This document shows, piece after piece, positions 26,050-35,666 of a stretch of DNA of 64,000 nucleotides (positions within the stretch are counted from its first letter, which is position 1; each line of letters opens with the position of its first letter). The DNA lies in NCBI GenBank assembly GCA_963721445.1, contig CAVRIZ010000008.1, forward strand, positions 372,001 through 436,000, in the 5' to 3' direction. A program made the position numbers and the translations under genes. The DNA is from DAIOEK01 sp963721445. Lineage in GTDB: Bacteria; Chloroflexota; Anaerolineae; Anaerolineales; Anaerolineaceae. The notes below the pieces were generated by a model. It had not been told where the DNA came from. It saw nothing but the letters and a program-made list of their open reading frames with translations, and did no database searches.

Positions 26050-27534
26050 TATGCACCTCCCACAAGGGATAGGATGTGTGTAACTCCAGAACCCACTATA
26101 TTACTGATCAACGATGGGAAGATCCCGAATGCAATCATGAAAACCGCCAGTAGTACGATTGTAATTTTATCCAAAACTGATATGTCAGTAAGATGCCCTT
26201 CCAATTCAGCGGGAACTTGCCCAAAGAAGACCCGATTGATAACTCGCAGAATATAGGCCGCGGTGATGATCACTCCGAGAATTGCGATGACGGCCGCGTA
26301 AGGAGCGGACCGCCACAATCCCATAAATATGGGAAACTCGGCTGTAAAACCGCTAAACCCCGGCATCCCCATCGAGACCAGACCGGCGATGACAAAGCCC
26401 ACGCCTGCGAAAGGCATGATCTTGAACATCCCTCCCAATTGGGATAGCTCGCGGGTGTGCGCCCGGTCGTATACCATTCCGACAATAGCAAAGAACATAG
26501 CCGTCATCACGCCGTGGGAGAACATTTGCATCCCTGCGCCGGTCAGACCGTCTTTCGAAAACGTGGCAAAACCCAGCATGACCAATCCCATATGTGAGAC
26601 CGAGGAGAAACCAATGACATATTTGAAATCAGACTGCACCAGTGCGATCAATGCCCCATAGACCACATTTACCAGAGCCAGACCGATGATGAGCGGCGCC
26701 CAGATGTGAGCTCCATCCGGTAATGAGCATGATACCTACGCGAAGCGCAGCGAATGCGCCGACCTTCATTTCTACACCCGCCAGCAGCATCGAGATGGCG
26801 GTTGGCGCTGCGACATGACCATCCGGTGCCCATGAGTGGAATGGGAAAAGACCACCCAACACGCCAAAACCGATAAAAACGAATGGAAACCAGAAGCGTT
26901 GGAATTCGAGGGGTAATCCAGCTTGTTCCAATTGGAGAAGGTCAAACGTATTCTTCCCAGCTGTGAAATAGATCGCCAGTGCACCAACCAGTGCCACGAT
27001 GGACCCGATAAACAGGTAAAGGGTCAGTTTCATCGAACCATATTCGCGGGTCTTTGGCCAGCCCCATACGGCGATCATCAGGTACTTCGGGAAGACCGCG
27101 ATCTCGAGAAAGAAGAACAGCATGAACAAATCGAGCGATGAGAAGACCCCAAAAACGCTGGAGGCGAGAAAACAAAGAAAGGCAAAGAACTCACGTGGAC
27201 GATCATCGATCCGCCAGGAGATCATTACGCCGGTGAGGGCGACGATGCCGGTCAACAAGACCATCGGGACGGAAAAACCATCCACCCCAACATGGTAGGA
27301 GATGCCTAATTGGGGAAGCCAATCAAGCTTCTCCAGGAATTGGTAACCGGCTGTGGAAGTATTGTAGGAAATAAATACCCAAAGGGATAAGAGAAATGAG
27401 ATCGCCATCGCGGTTAATGCTGTAATTTTGACCGCATTTTTCCGGTCTCCCGGATAAAGCAGGATGAGAATTCCAGCGACCAATGGTGTAAAGATAATGA
27501 CACTTAAGATTGGAAACTGCATCTGCCACTCCAT
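26049..27534 (-). CDS. nuoM: Second NuoM paralogue (NuoM2), one frameshift
   Basis: Two ORFs (27534-26629 and 26666-26049) join into one NuoM-like antiporter subunit of about 490 residues. Frame 1 is good to G-I-M-L-I near residue 271; frame 2 resumes with P-D-G-A-H-I-W-A-P-L-I. Removing one base in the TAA at 26721-26723 restores the standard motif, so it is an apparent one-base insertion and probably an error, since the flanking operon is intact. Conserved charged residues are E144 and K257, plus the Glu of G-F-S-G-F-T-A-E. However, the TM7 Lys before P-F-H-S-W is replaced by Leu (L226). The SD GGAG suggests Met at 27522 as an alternative start. Confidence 0.85.
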
Positions 27535-29042
27535 CAGTACAACAAGGTAACCGCTTTATGAATTAGATCCAATATCCAGGCCGGGTAGATCCCAATCGCC
27601 AGGATGAACACTGCAAGAGGAATTAGTACCAATATTTCGCGAGGGCTGATATCCGTCAGGTGACCGACCCATTTTTCATTCAAAGGACCGTGCAAGACCA
27701 GTTTGATCCCCTTTAGAATGTACAGACCTGTGAACAATAGTCCGATCATACTCAGCGCAGTCAATACCGTGAAAACTGGCCAGGCTCCTCGAACGATCAG
27801 GAATTCGGATACAAAGCCATTCAATCCTGGTAACCCAAGCGAAGCCATGGAGACAAAGATCAGCAAACCACCAAAGACCGGGATGAGCGGGAACAATCCG
27901 CCAAACTCGCTCAACTTGCGAGTGTGGGTCCTTTCGTAAATTACTCCAACCAGGAAGAACATACCGGCCGAAGACAGCCCGTGATTGAACATTTGAAGCA
28001 CGGCCCCGTCCATGGCAATGTGCGCATTTTCAGTGCCAGATACAGCCGCCGCGACGGCGATACCCAATACCACAAAACCCATGTGGTTGATGGAAGAATA
28101 CGCGACCAGTCTCTTGAAATCATCCTGTCCATACGCGCCAAACGCGCCGAAGATGATCGCCAGGGTTGCCAGCAATGCCAGCCCTCCCGCGAAGGTCTTC
28201 GATTCGACCGGAAAGAGCGGTAGAACCAATCTCAAGAAGCCATAAGCGCCAAGTTTGAGCAAGACACCTGCCAGAATCATCGATCCGGGGGTGGGCGCTT
28301 CAGTGTGCGCATCCGGCAGCCAGGTGTGGAATGGCCAGACGGGAACTTTGATCGCGAAGGCGATCACGAACGCCCAGAAAGCGATGGCTTTTACGGTCGC
28401 TACTGGTATACCAAGCAGGAAACCACTGACCAGTGGCCAGCGGGCGAAAACCTCCAGGAGATCGAACGTGCCGCACACCACACCAATCAGTTGGATCGAC
28501 AGCAGCAAGCCAAGCGAGCCTGCCATGGTGTACAGGATGAACTTCAGGGAAGCATAATTGCGATTCTCGCCACCCCACTGGTTGATCAGGAAATACATCG
28601 GCACCAAACCGACCTCCCAGAAAATGAAGAAGAGCATCAGATCGAGGGAGAGGAAAACGCCGAGCATGCCAGTTTCCAACAGGAGGAACAGGATCAGATA
28701 CGGCTTTATCCGGTCCTTGATCGAGTGGGAAGCTAATAGAGCAAGAGGAGTGAGCAGGGTTGTCAACAAAACCATGGTGAGAGAGATCCCGTCGACACCC
28801 AAATGATACCTGGAATTGATCGCTTCAAACCAGGCGAAGTTTTCCTGGAATTGAAATCCGCTTTGTCCGGGTTGAAAATAGGCCCAAACATAGATCGTCA
28901 TCGCAAAAGGCAGCAGGCTGGAGATGAAGGCGTATAAACGCAAGAGACGTGTATTCTCTTTGAAGAGAAACAAGATCACCAGAGACGCTGCCATCGGAGT
29001 GAAAAGAATGAATGAAAGAATGTGCTGTCTAATAAAATCCAT
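27534..29042 (-). CDS. nuoM: NADH-quinone oxidoreductase subunit M (NuoM1)
   Basis: About 502 residues with all canonical pump residues: Glu in F-W-E-V-G-L-V-P, Lys in A-I-K-V-P-V-W-P-F-H-T-W-L-P-D-A-H-T-E-A-P-T, Lys in L-L-K-L-G-A-Y-G, and Glu in G-L-N-G-F-V-S-E. This is therefore the orthodox NuoM. The frame extends to 29108 inside nuoL, but ATG 29042 is preceded by GGAG at proper spacing and gives the usual hydrophobic N-terminus. The stop overlaps the ATG of nuoM2 (ATGA). Confidence 0.95.
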   Translation of the reverse strand: MDFIRQHILSFILFTPMAASLVILFLFKENTRLLRLYAFISSLLPFAMTIYVWAYFQPGQSGFQFQENFAWFEAINSRYHLGVDGISLTMVLLTTLLTPLALLASHSIKDRIKPYLILFLLLETGMLGVFLSLDLMLFFIFWEVGLVPMYFLINQWGGENRNYASLKFILYTMAGSLGLLLSIQLIGVVCGTFDLLEVFARWPLVSGFLLGIPVATVKAIAFWAFVIAFAIKVPVWPFHTWLPDAHTEAPTPGSMILAGVLLKLGAYGFLRLVLPLFPVESKTFAGGLALLATLAIIFGAFGAYGQDDFKRLVAYSSINHMGFVVLGIAVAAAVSGTENAHIAMDGAVLQMFNHGLSSAGMFFLVGVIYERTHTRKLSEFGGLFPLIPVFGGLLIFVSMASLGLPGLNGFVSEFLIVRGAWPVFTVLTALSMIGLLFTGLYILKGIKLVLHGPLNEKWVGHLTDISPREILVLIPLAVFILAIGIYPAWILDLIHKAVTLLY

Positions 29043-29061
29043 CGATTGCTCCATCTCAGAG

Positions 29062-31245
29062 TTACTGCAGCGACAATAGAATGCCCAAAATAATTGCACC
29101 AACCACAATAATGGTCAACAGAGAGGTTGCCAGGTATTGCTGCACCCGACCCGATTGCATGCTGGTTGCGGCTTGTCCCGCTTTTTGAACACCACCTGCC
29201 AGGGAATCCCCACCGCGATTGATCACGGGAATATCAAAGAATTCGCGGAAAATCCTGCCGATCCAAAGGAAGAACCGTCCGATCAGGTGCAAAAAGCCAT
29301 CAATAACATCCTTGTCCATCCAGATCGAGGTAAATACCTCAGATATCCAGGCGGCAGGACGAACAAACGCAACATCATAAAATTCGTCCAGATAATATTT
29401 TCGAACCAGCAGGTTGTGAACCGGACCCAGGGCTTTCTTGAGTGGATCCTCTTCACCTACAGTGATATTACGGTAGATCAGCCAGCCCAGGAATAATCCG
29501 CCCAGGGAAACAACGAGGGAAGTCAACAGCGGCGTCCAGGCGAACTCAACTGCCGCTTCGGCTTCACCCAACATGGAGCCGACAAAATGCTCGAACCAGT
29601 TCGGGATCAAGCCGCCCAGAGCCGGGAAATGCTCGGGAATGCCAACCCAACCAGCTGTGATCGCGAAGAAGGATAAGATCACCAGCGGAATGGTCATACT
29701 GGGGCGCGACTCGTGCGCGTGCTCCGCAGCCGTTGTCCGTGGTTTGCCGAGGAATGTGAGTGTGATCTGGCGCATGGTATAGAAAGCGGTCAACAGTGCA
29801 GCGAGACCGAGTACCACAAAGATGATTGTCTGATTTCCCGCAAATGCGCCCGCAAGAATTTCATCTTTGGACCAAAAACCCGCGGTGAGGAGCGGAAAGC
29901 CGGAAAGGGCGAAGCCGCCGATCAGGAACGTCCAGAATGTGATGGGCATCTTCTTGCGAAGTCCGCCCATATTCGTCATGTCCTGTGGATCGATATGATC
30001 GCCCGTATGCAGTACACCATGTTCCATCCCGTGGATCACAGAGCCAGAGCCGAGGAAGAGTAATGCTTTGAAAAATGCATGGGTGACCAGGTGGAATGTC
30101 GCCGCTGCGTAAGCACCAATACCCAGGGCTGCGATCATGTATCCCAATTGCGAGATGGTCGAATACGCCAGAACCCGTTTGACGTCGTTCTGAGCTACGG
30201 CGATGGTCGCCGCGAAGAGAGCGGTGAACGCACCGATGGTCGCCACAATGGTCAATGCCGGGGTGAGCGGCATCCCGTGCTCCCACCCTGCAGAGAGCAA
30301 GGGGAAGATGCGGATCGCCATGTACACACCCGCCGAGACCATGGTCGCGGCATGGATCATGGCGGAGACGGGGGTGGGACCTTCCATCGCGTCTGGCAGC
30401 CAGACATGCAGGGGGAATTGGGCGCTTTTGCCAATGGTACCAATGAATAAAAGCAAACCAATCAAACCGGCGACCGAGAGACCAAGAATAGTAGAAGGTG
30501 TGTCTGCCATCCGTGCCAGCAATTCGGGATTACCGAAGATCTCTTTGTAATTCAAAGTCCCGGTGGCGTAATACAGGAAGGCGATCCCCAACAGCATGAA
30601 GACGTCGCCCACGCGGGTGGTGATAAAAGCCTTGATGGCGGCTTTGCGCGCGGATTCTTTCGCAAACCAGAACCCGATCAGCAGGTAGGAGCATAACCCC
30701 ATGATCTCCCAACCCACATACAGCGTCAGCAGGTTATCACTCACCACCAGCAAATACATCGCAAAGGCGAACAGGCTGATGAAGGCAAAGAAACGGGAAT
30801 ACATCGGCTCGATGGACGGAACCCGGTGGGTGTGACCATGCTCGTCAACAATATCAGCACCATGCGGGGGCAAGCCAGCCCGATCATGCTCACCCTTTGG
30901 TTGACCGAAATTGTGATAACCCACCGAATAGATGAAGATCATCAGGATGGTCCAGGCGACGAAGAACAGAACCACCGCGGACAGGTTGTCGATTTGAATG
31001 CCTATGCGCAACGCATTCGCGCCAATCGGAAGCCATTCGAAGGCACTTGCAATGGGATCTTCAGCCAGGTTTGGGACCTTGATCGCAGTGAAGAACACGA
31101 CCATCGATATCAACCACGAAATTCCCGCCCCGGCCAGCGCCAGAGTGTGGCTGACACCTTTCCATTTATTGGTCCAAAGAATGATCAGGGCGAAAGCCAC
31201 CAGGGGTGGCAGGGGGATGAGCCAAACCAATGATTGTGTCGTCAT
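29062..31245 (-). CDS. nuoL: NADH-quinone oxidoreductase subunit L
   Basis: A 727-residue antiporter-like subunit, distal in the membrane arm, and longer than the ~610-residue E. coli NuoL. The motif G-K-S-A-Q-F-P-L-H-V-W-L-P-D-A-M-E-G-P-T-P-V-S-A near residues 269-290 is typical. A His-rich extramembrane insertion occurs near 110-145 (H-G-A-D-I-V-D-E-H-G-H-T-H). The C-terminal ~100 residues carry the lateral helix (VIDGFLHLIGRFF and GGVQKAGQAATSMQSGRVQQYL segments) and the last transmembrane helix. It is followed by nuoM1 after 19 nt. Confidence 0.95.
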   Translation of the reverse strand: MTTQSLVWLIPLPPLVAFALIILWTNKWKGVSHTLALAGAGISWLISMVVFFTAIKVPNLAEDPIASAFEWLPIGANALRIGIQIDNLSAVVLFFVAWTILMIFIYSVGYHNFGQPKGEHDRAGLPPHGADIVDEHGHTHRVPSIEPMYSRFFAFISLFAFAMYLLVVSDNLLTLYVGWEIMGLCSYLLIGFWFAKESARKAAIKAFITTRVGDVFMLLGIAFLYYATGTLNYKEIFGNPELLARMADTPSTILGLSVAGLIGLLLFIGTIGKSAQFPLHVWLPDAMEGPTPVSAMIHAATMVSAGVYMAIRIFPLLSAGWEHGMPLTPALTIVATIGAFTALFAATIAVAQNDVKRVLAYSTISQLGYMIAALGIGAYAAATFHLVTHAFFKALLFLGSGSVIHGMEHGVLHTGDHIDPQDMTNMGGLRKKMPITFWTFLIGGFALSGFPLLTAGFWSKDEILAGAFAGNQTIIFVVLGLAALLTAFYTMRQITLTFLGKPRTTAAEHAHESRPSMTIPLVILSFFAITAGWVGIPEHFPALGGLIPNWFEHFVGSMLGEAEAAVEFAWTPLLTSLVVSLGGLFLGWLIYRNITVGEEDPLKKALGPVHNLLVRKYYLDEFYDVAFVRPAAWISEVFTSIWMDKDVIDGFLHLIGRFFLWIGRIFREFFDIPVINRGGDSLAGGVQKAGQAATSMQSGRVQQYLATSLLTIIVVGAIILGILLSLQ

Positions 31246-31252
31246 TCTTCTT

Positions 31253-31561
31253 TCATCCCTTCATTTCGTTGACTTCGTCGGCTACAACGGTAGATCTGCT
31301 ACGGTAGACCGCGATGATGATCGCCAATCCCACCGCCACCTCGGCAGCCGCGGCAGCGATCACAATGATGGCGAAGACCAACCCGTTCATGGTGGATGTG
31401 GTGATGTATCTCCAAAACGCGATCAGGTTGATGTTGACCGCGTTGAGCATCAATTCGATGCCCATCAGAATGCCGATCACATTTTTTCGTGCAAGAACGC
31501 CGAAAAGCCCGACGCTAAATAGGGCTGCAGCGAGGATCAGGTACCAGGAAAGTGGAATCAT
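31253..31561 (-). CDS. nuoK: NADH-quinone oxidoreductase subunit K
   Basis: A 102-residue, three-helix membrane protein (MrpC-like) with the conserved Glu in G-I-L-M-G-I-E-L-M-L-N-A-V-N (residue about 36) and a second Glu in A-A-A-E-V-A-V-G-L-A (about 72). These buried carboxylates are part of the hydrophilic axis of complex I. Normal length; 7 nt before nuoL. Confidence 0.95.
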   Translation of the reverse strand: MIPLSWYLILAAALFSVGLFGVLARKNVIGILMGIELMLNAVNINLIAFWRYITTSTMNGLVFAIIVIAAAAAEVAVGLAIIIAVYRSRSTVVADEVNEMKG

Positions 31562-31579
31562 GCTCTCAACCTCGCATCT

Positions 31580-32095
31580 TTATTGTGATCGTTTCTCGCG
31601 GCCGACAAAGATCGCACCGATCAGTGCCGCCAGAAGAAGGATGGATGCTACTTCAAATGGGATAAGGAATTGATCCGGGGAAACCAGGGACACACCCATC
31701 CGAACGATCGGATCAAAATCAGCAGGGATGGGCTGACTGGTCAGGGTAAAACCGGGCCAGCGCGATAACCCGAACACGATCGCGCTGAAAAGAGCTAGAC
31801 CAGTAATGGCGCTGATGACCACCTGGCGGTTGAACTGGGTGCTTTCGTCGAACATCATTCGGCGGGTGAGCATCACCGCGAAAACCATGAGGATGGCGAT
31901 GGCTCCGATATATACCACCACCTGAACCACGCCGAAGAAGGGTGCTTCGAGCAGGATAAAGATTACCGCCACCGTGAAGAGTGTCAGAATGAGCCATAAG
32001 GCTGCATGCAGCATCTTCCCGACAGTCACAACACAGACAGCGGCTGCGATCATCACTGCCGCTGTCAATAAGAAAATTACCTGGATCAGTGTCAT
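31580..32095 (-). CDS. nuoJ: NADH-quinone oxidoreductase subunit J
   Basis: About 171 residues with five hydrophobic helices; the third carries the conserved Y-I-G-A-I-A-I-L-M-V-F pattern, the pi-bulge helix of NuoJ. Start set at ATG 32095 because GAGG lies 8 nt upstream; the frame reaches 32113, overlapping the nuoH end. Located between nuoH and nuoK as in other bacteria, except that nuoI is missing between H and J. Confidence 0.94.
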   Translation of the reverse strand: MTLIQVIFLLTAAVMIAAAVCVVTVGKMLHAALWLILTLFTVAVIFILLEAPFFGVVQVVVYIGAIAILMVFAVMLTRRMMFDESTQFNRQVVISAITGLALFSAIVFGLSRWPGFTLTSQPIPADFDPIVRMGVSLVSPDQFLIPFEVASILLLAALIGAIFVGREKRSQ

Positions 32096-32105
32096 GAATA
32101 ATTCC

Positions 32106-33314
32106 TCATTCACCCATCAATTTACGGACCATTTCGCGATTATCATCAGCCAATGTTTCGATCTTCTCGCGGCGGGTGGATAATGGTTTCCGACTGAACA
32201 AAACGACAACCGCGATCACCAGGATGTTCACAGCCAGCATGGCAAGGTTATGCGTAAACGGTGTAGCAGTTTCGAAAAGTTTTTCGATGATCGCCGTCAA
32301 ACTGACCATTAGAATGGCAATTGGAGTTAACACTTTCCAGTTGAGTGCCATCATCTGGTCGATCCTGAAACGGGGTAAGGATCCACGGAATAGGATAAAT
32401 ACAAAATAAACGACCATGGTTTTAATGCCAAAGTAAACAAAGCCGAGGATCGGTATTTCGACTGCCCCGGGACCCTGCCATCCCCCGAGGAAAATAACCG
32501 TGTAAATCATGGAAGCCGTGAAGGCATGCAAGAACTCGCCAACAAAGAACATGCCGAATTTCAAACCGGAATACTCAATATTGAAACCTGCCACGATCTC
32601 TGATTCCGCTTCGGCCAGATCGAAGGGTGACCGTCCCACTTCGGCAACCGAGGTGATGAAAAAGATGATCGCGGCGACAGGTGCAATGAGGATGAACCAC
32701 ACCTGCTGATGTTGGATGATCGTATTGATCCCCATCGAGCGGCTCAGTAAAACAGGGATCAGAAGAGATAAAACCATCGGAACTTCGTACGAGATCAATT
32801 GCGCCAGTATGCGGAAACCAGCCAGTAATGAATATTTATTGTTCGACGCATACCCCGCGAGGATGATCCCCAACTCTCCAATGGCGCCGACAGCCACGAT
32901 ATAGAGCACACCTACATTAATATTCGCGCCATAAGTTGTGACAGTAAATGGGATGACCGCCCACATGAACATGACGGACGCAACCACCAGAATGGGCGCC
33001 AGGTTATAGGGGATCTTGTCCGCCCCGGCTGGAGTAATGTATTCCTTCGCAAAGATCTTGATCATATCGGCGAACGGTTGAATGAGTCCCCAGGGACCCA
33101 CCCGGTTTGGACCAAATCGATCCTGAATTCGACCGATCAGTTTCCGTTCATACCAGATCAAGAATATGACCCAAAGCAGCGAGAGAAGGGGTAGGACGAC
33201 AGCGCCAGCAATATTCACCAACGGATAAGCGAGCTGCTCGCTCATTCCCGCGTTCACCAGCAATTGCTGCAGCCATCGACTGATGAAAAGTAGTGGATCA
33301 CTCCAAAAGGGCAT
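32106..33314 (-). CDS. nuoH: NADH-quinone oxidoreductase subunit H
   Basis: A 402-residue polytopic protein that holds much of the quinone chamber and contacts the peripheral arm. Signature stretches: E-R-K-L-I-G-R-I-Q-D-R-F-G-P-N-R-V-G-P near 69-87, the acidic loop S-P-F-D-L-A-E-A-E-S-E-I-V-A-G-F-N-I-E-Y-S-G near 228-250, and R-F-R-I-D-Q-M-M near 335-345. It has an extended N-terminus and a charged C-terminal tail. It directly follows nuoA by 35 nt; nuoB, C and D, which usually intervene, are absent. Confidence 0.96.
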   Translation of the reverse strand: MPFWSDPLLFISRWLQQLLVNAGMSEQLAYPLVNIAGAVVLPLLSLLWVIFLIWYERKLIGRIQDRFGPNRVGPWGLIQPFADMIKIFAKEYITPAGADKIPYNLAPILVVASVMFMWAVIPFTVTTYGANINVGVLYIVAVGAIGELGIILAGYASNNKYSLLAGFRILAQLISYEVPMVLSLLIPVLLSRSMGINTIIQHQQVWFILIAPVAAIIFFITSVAEVGRSPFDLAEAESEIVAGFNIEYSGLKFGMFFVGEFLHAFTASMIYTVIFLGGWQGPGAVEIPILGFVYFGIKTMVVYFVFILFRGSLPRFRIDQMMALNWKVLTPIAILMVSLTAIIEKLFETATPFTHNLAMLAVNILVIAVVVLFSRKPLSTRREKIETLADDNREMVRKLMGE

Positions 33315-33349
33315 ATCTACTCCTTAGTGAGAAGAGAAGGAATACTAAA

Positions 33350-33706
33350 TCAAGACCAATCGAGGGCGCCTTTTTTCAAGGCGTACACAAGGGCGCCAGC
33401 TAAAATCAAGAGGAAGAGGACCCCTTCCAGTACAGCAAAGAGGGTTAATTGATCGAATGCGACAGCCCAGGGGAAAAGGAAAACAGCTTCGATATCGAAG
33501 ACGAGGAAGACAAGCCCGTACACATAGTATTGCGCTTTGAATTGGACCCAGGTCTCGCCCACTGTTTCGATACCACATTCATAGGGTGAATTCTTTATGG
33601 GATTTGGTTTTTTAGGAGCCAGGATGCCAGCCAGGGTAATTGCGACAGCCGGCAGTGCAAGTGACACCGCCATGAAGACACCGATATATAACCAGTCCAG
33701 ATGCAT
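33350..33706 (-). CDS. nuoA: NADH-quinone oxidoreductase subunit A
   Basis: A 118-residue, three-helix protein. N-P-I-K-N-S-P-Y-E-C-G-I-E and the V-F-D-I-E-A-V-F-L-F-P-W segment are invariant NuoA signatures; the Cys loop is near residue 44. First gene of the operon, with SD GAGGGG before the ATG. The 272-nt upstream gap holds no gene; possible -10 elements (TATGAT, TGGTATGAC on the - strand) lack a matching -35. Confidence 0.96.
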   Translation of the reverse strand: MHLDWLYIGVFMAVSLALPAVAITLAGILAPKKPNPIKNSPYECGIETVGETWVQFKAQYYVYGLVFLVFDIEAVFLFPWAVAFDQLTLFAVLEGVLFLLILAGALVYALKKGALDWS

Positions 33707-33978
33707 AGAACCCCTCGCTGTGAATGGAATGGGATCGGATCTGACCCGGCGGATCCTACTGCACAGGTCATACCATTAATTCTATCATAGAGAACTTTAG
33801 CCCCGAAAAGTCATCTAGTCAAGTAGACTTGCTGCAGGTATTTTCGAAACAAAGCTACCCTATGGTATCAGGATTCTTCTTTGAAAGACGAATACTTTTT
33901 GTCACATCTCCGGAAATAATTATCATATCAAGAGTACTGGAAGTTATTTAGTATTTGCTTTTATCGAAGAGTGATCGG

Positions 33979-34627
33979 TCAGGCGGATTTTCGGAGCCGC
34001 ATAAATTTTACCAGCGCAAAAAGCACCAACCCGATCACCGCCAGGATCAAGCCCACCCTCTGTAATTGCGGATGATCCATTCCCAGGAAAGATATGGATC
34101 TCCCCTCCAGCGGAATGGAAGACACCGGAAGTGTGACTATCTGTCCTCCATCAAATGAGAAGACCAGATAGGTCCAGAGCGAAGCGTTCCATGATCCCTT
34201 CTGTTCCGGGATGAGGACCCATGACATCTGTGCTGGTCTATCCAGGGTCAACAGGAATGCGGATCAACCCATCCGGCAAGATCCATTGGGTAAACTCATC
34301 AATTCGCCCTTCGACTGAAAGACCCATGTTCGGAGAAAATTCTTCCGGGCATCGAATTTGAGTATCCTGGCTGATCCCGGACCGCAAACCAGTTCGCAAA
34401 ACTTCCGGGAATCGAGTAGATAGTGCCACCCGGCAGGATCCCAGATACCCGGCAGGGAAAGATCCAAGCAAGAGGTCCGAGTCAGATCGATCCAGTTGGG
34501 AAAGGATCTCATTGATTGGGACTTCCAGGGTTCGAACTGCCCTCTGATTCGGCAGATAAGCGGCAAGGAACAGCCCTACTGCTGCCAGGAAAATGCAGAT
34601 CACCATCCAATATTTTCTCACGGTCAT
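33979..34627 (-). pseudogene. Membrane-anchored hypothetical protein, frameshifted
   Basis: Two ORFs (34627-34238 and 34251-33979) appear to be one bitopic protein of about 215 residues. An N-terminal hydrophobic segment (residues ~7-25) is followed by an extracytoplasmic domain, and a C-terminal helix (VGLILAVIGLVLFALVKF) with a basic tail. Dropping one base in GTTGACC near 34250 joins R-I-P-V to T-L-D-R-P-A-Q. No family recognised. It may be genuinely broken or a sequence error. It is divergent from the VanY-like gene. Confidence 0.5.
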
Positions 34628-34689
34628 AATTTTACCTTATCGCCTGGTTGGCTATCCTGATGTCTGGTAAATCCGCTACAATTGAGGCT

Positions 34690-35433
34690 ATGCTTCCCGT
34701 TTCACGTAGACAATTTCTCTCCATTCTCGCGGCGATCCTGCCTGCGTCGCAACTGCCAATCAGGACGAAGCACATTACAGGAACAGGTGATCCCCATCCC
34801 TGTTAGAGAATCGTTGACGGATCCACTCCTGTACCGGGTTGTCGACCGCATGCATCCATTATTGGAGGAGGAGATCAAATCAACGATCGAACCAGAGTTG
34901 CTCTCACTTCCACTCACCATGGACGGTATCCTGGTGGCCAACGAGCACGTTCGGGTTCACTCGCTCTGCAAGAAGGATCTCGCCGAATTATTTACTGACT
35001 CCAACAACGCCCAGACCGGGTTGTATGTCCATTCCGGATTTCGCTCGTATGAAGAACAGGCGATCGCGTACAGCCAGGCAAAAGATAAGAGCACGGTCTT
35101 GCTGCCAGGGACATCCCAGCATCACACCGGGCTGGCATTGGATTTCACCTCGAGCGAGATCGGCAAATTGGTGGATATCAATTCCGGCTTTGAACAGACG
35201 AAAGCGGCGAAATGGCTCGTGGATCATGCCTGGGAATACGGCTTTCCTGCCCAGTTATACAAGCAACCACGACGGCATTCGCAACGAATCCTGGCATTAC
35301 CTGTACGTCGGCAAAGAGGTGGCGAGATCGTACCTGCGAGCTTAAATCTGCCGGCTGGTACGGGGATGTGTTCCTCCTGCAAACCGCCATCGGGTTGGGC
35401 ATGGACCGGCTTGTGTTTGATGGGCTCCCCTGA
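34690..35433 (+). pseudogene. VanY-type D-alanyl-D-alanine carboxypeptidase, three frameshifts
   Basis: Reconstructed from four frames. ATG 34690 gives a Tat-like signal peptide (SRRQFLS then a hydrophobic stretch); the main frame (about 34790-35265) gives the peptidase core with H-S-G-F-R-S-Y-E-E-Q, S-Q-H-H-T-G-L-A-L-D-F and W-L-V-D-H-A-W-E-Y-G-F; the next frame gives D-G-I-R-N-E-S-W-H-Y (the last zinc ligand); and the final frame gives G-W-Y-G-D-V-F-L-L-Q. All VanY zinc motifs are present but in different frames. Each shift is an apparent +1. The enzyme trims the terminal D-Ala of peptidoglycan stems. Either decayed or affected by sequence errors. Confidence 0.7.
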
Positions 35434-35666
35434 GGGAAGGGGAGGAGATCCGAGAATAGAAATCGGAGATCAGAGAACAGATATCCGCTATCCGATCTCC
35501 CATCCCCGATCTCCGTTCCCCGATATCCGATCTCCGATCTTACCCCAGACTGCCTTTCATCAAGAGAATCCCGATGATTGTCATGCGGAAATGAATAATA
35601 TACGCTCGAATACTCCCGTTTAATATTACATAACTCCCGATTACCTCTTAATCACTCCCGCACTGA
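35434..35666. repeat. Gap with dispersed GATC-rich repeat, copy C
   Basis: About 35441-35545 is made of repeated ATCGGAGATC, ATCGGATATC, GATATCC and GATCTCCGATC words in both orientations, like copies A and B. The rest of the gap, up to the promoter at 35667, has no gene that I can support; TACTCCCG/ACTCCCG words recur at about 35609-35660. Confidence 0.6.

Noticed and set aside
26049..29042. An Mrp-type Na+/H+ antiporter instead of complex I
   Set aside because: nuoA, nuoH, nuoJ and nuoK are present in the same operon with complex I signatures, and no mrpE/F/G-like genes occur.
29137..30450. Plus-strand ORFs inside nuoL (for example 29713-30063 and 30079-30450)
   Set aside because: They are shadows of nuoL with charged low-complexity products and no start signals.
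33707..33978. Promoter for the nuo operon
   Set aside because: TATGAT and TGGTATGAC occur on the - strand but without an acceptable -35 at 16-18 nt, so I did not list it as a feature.
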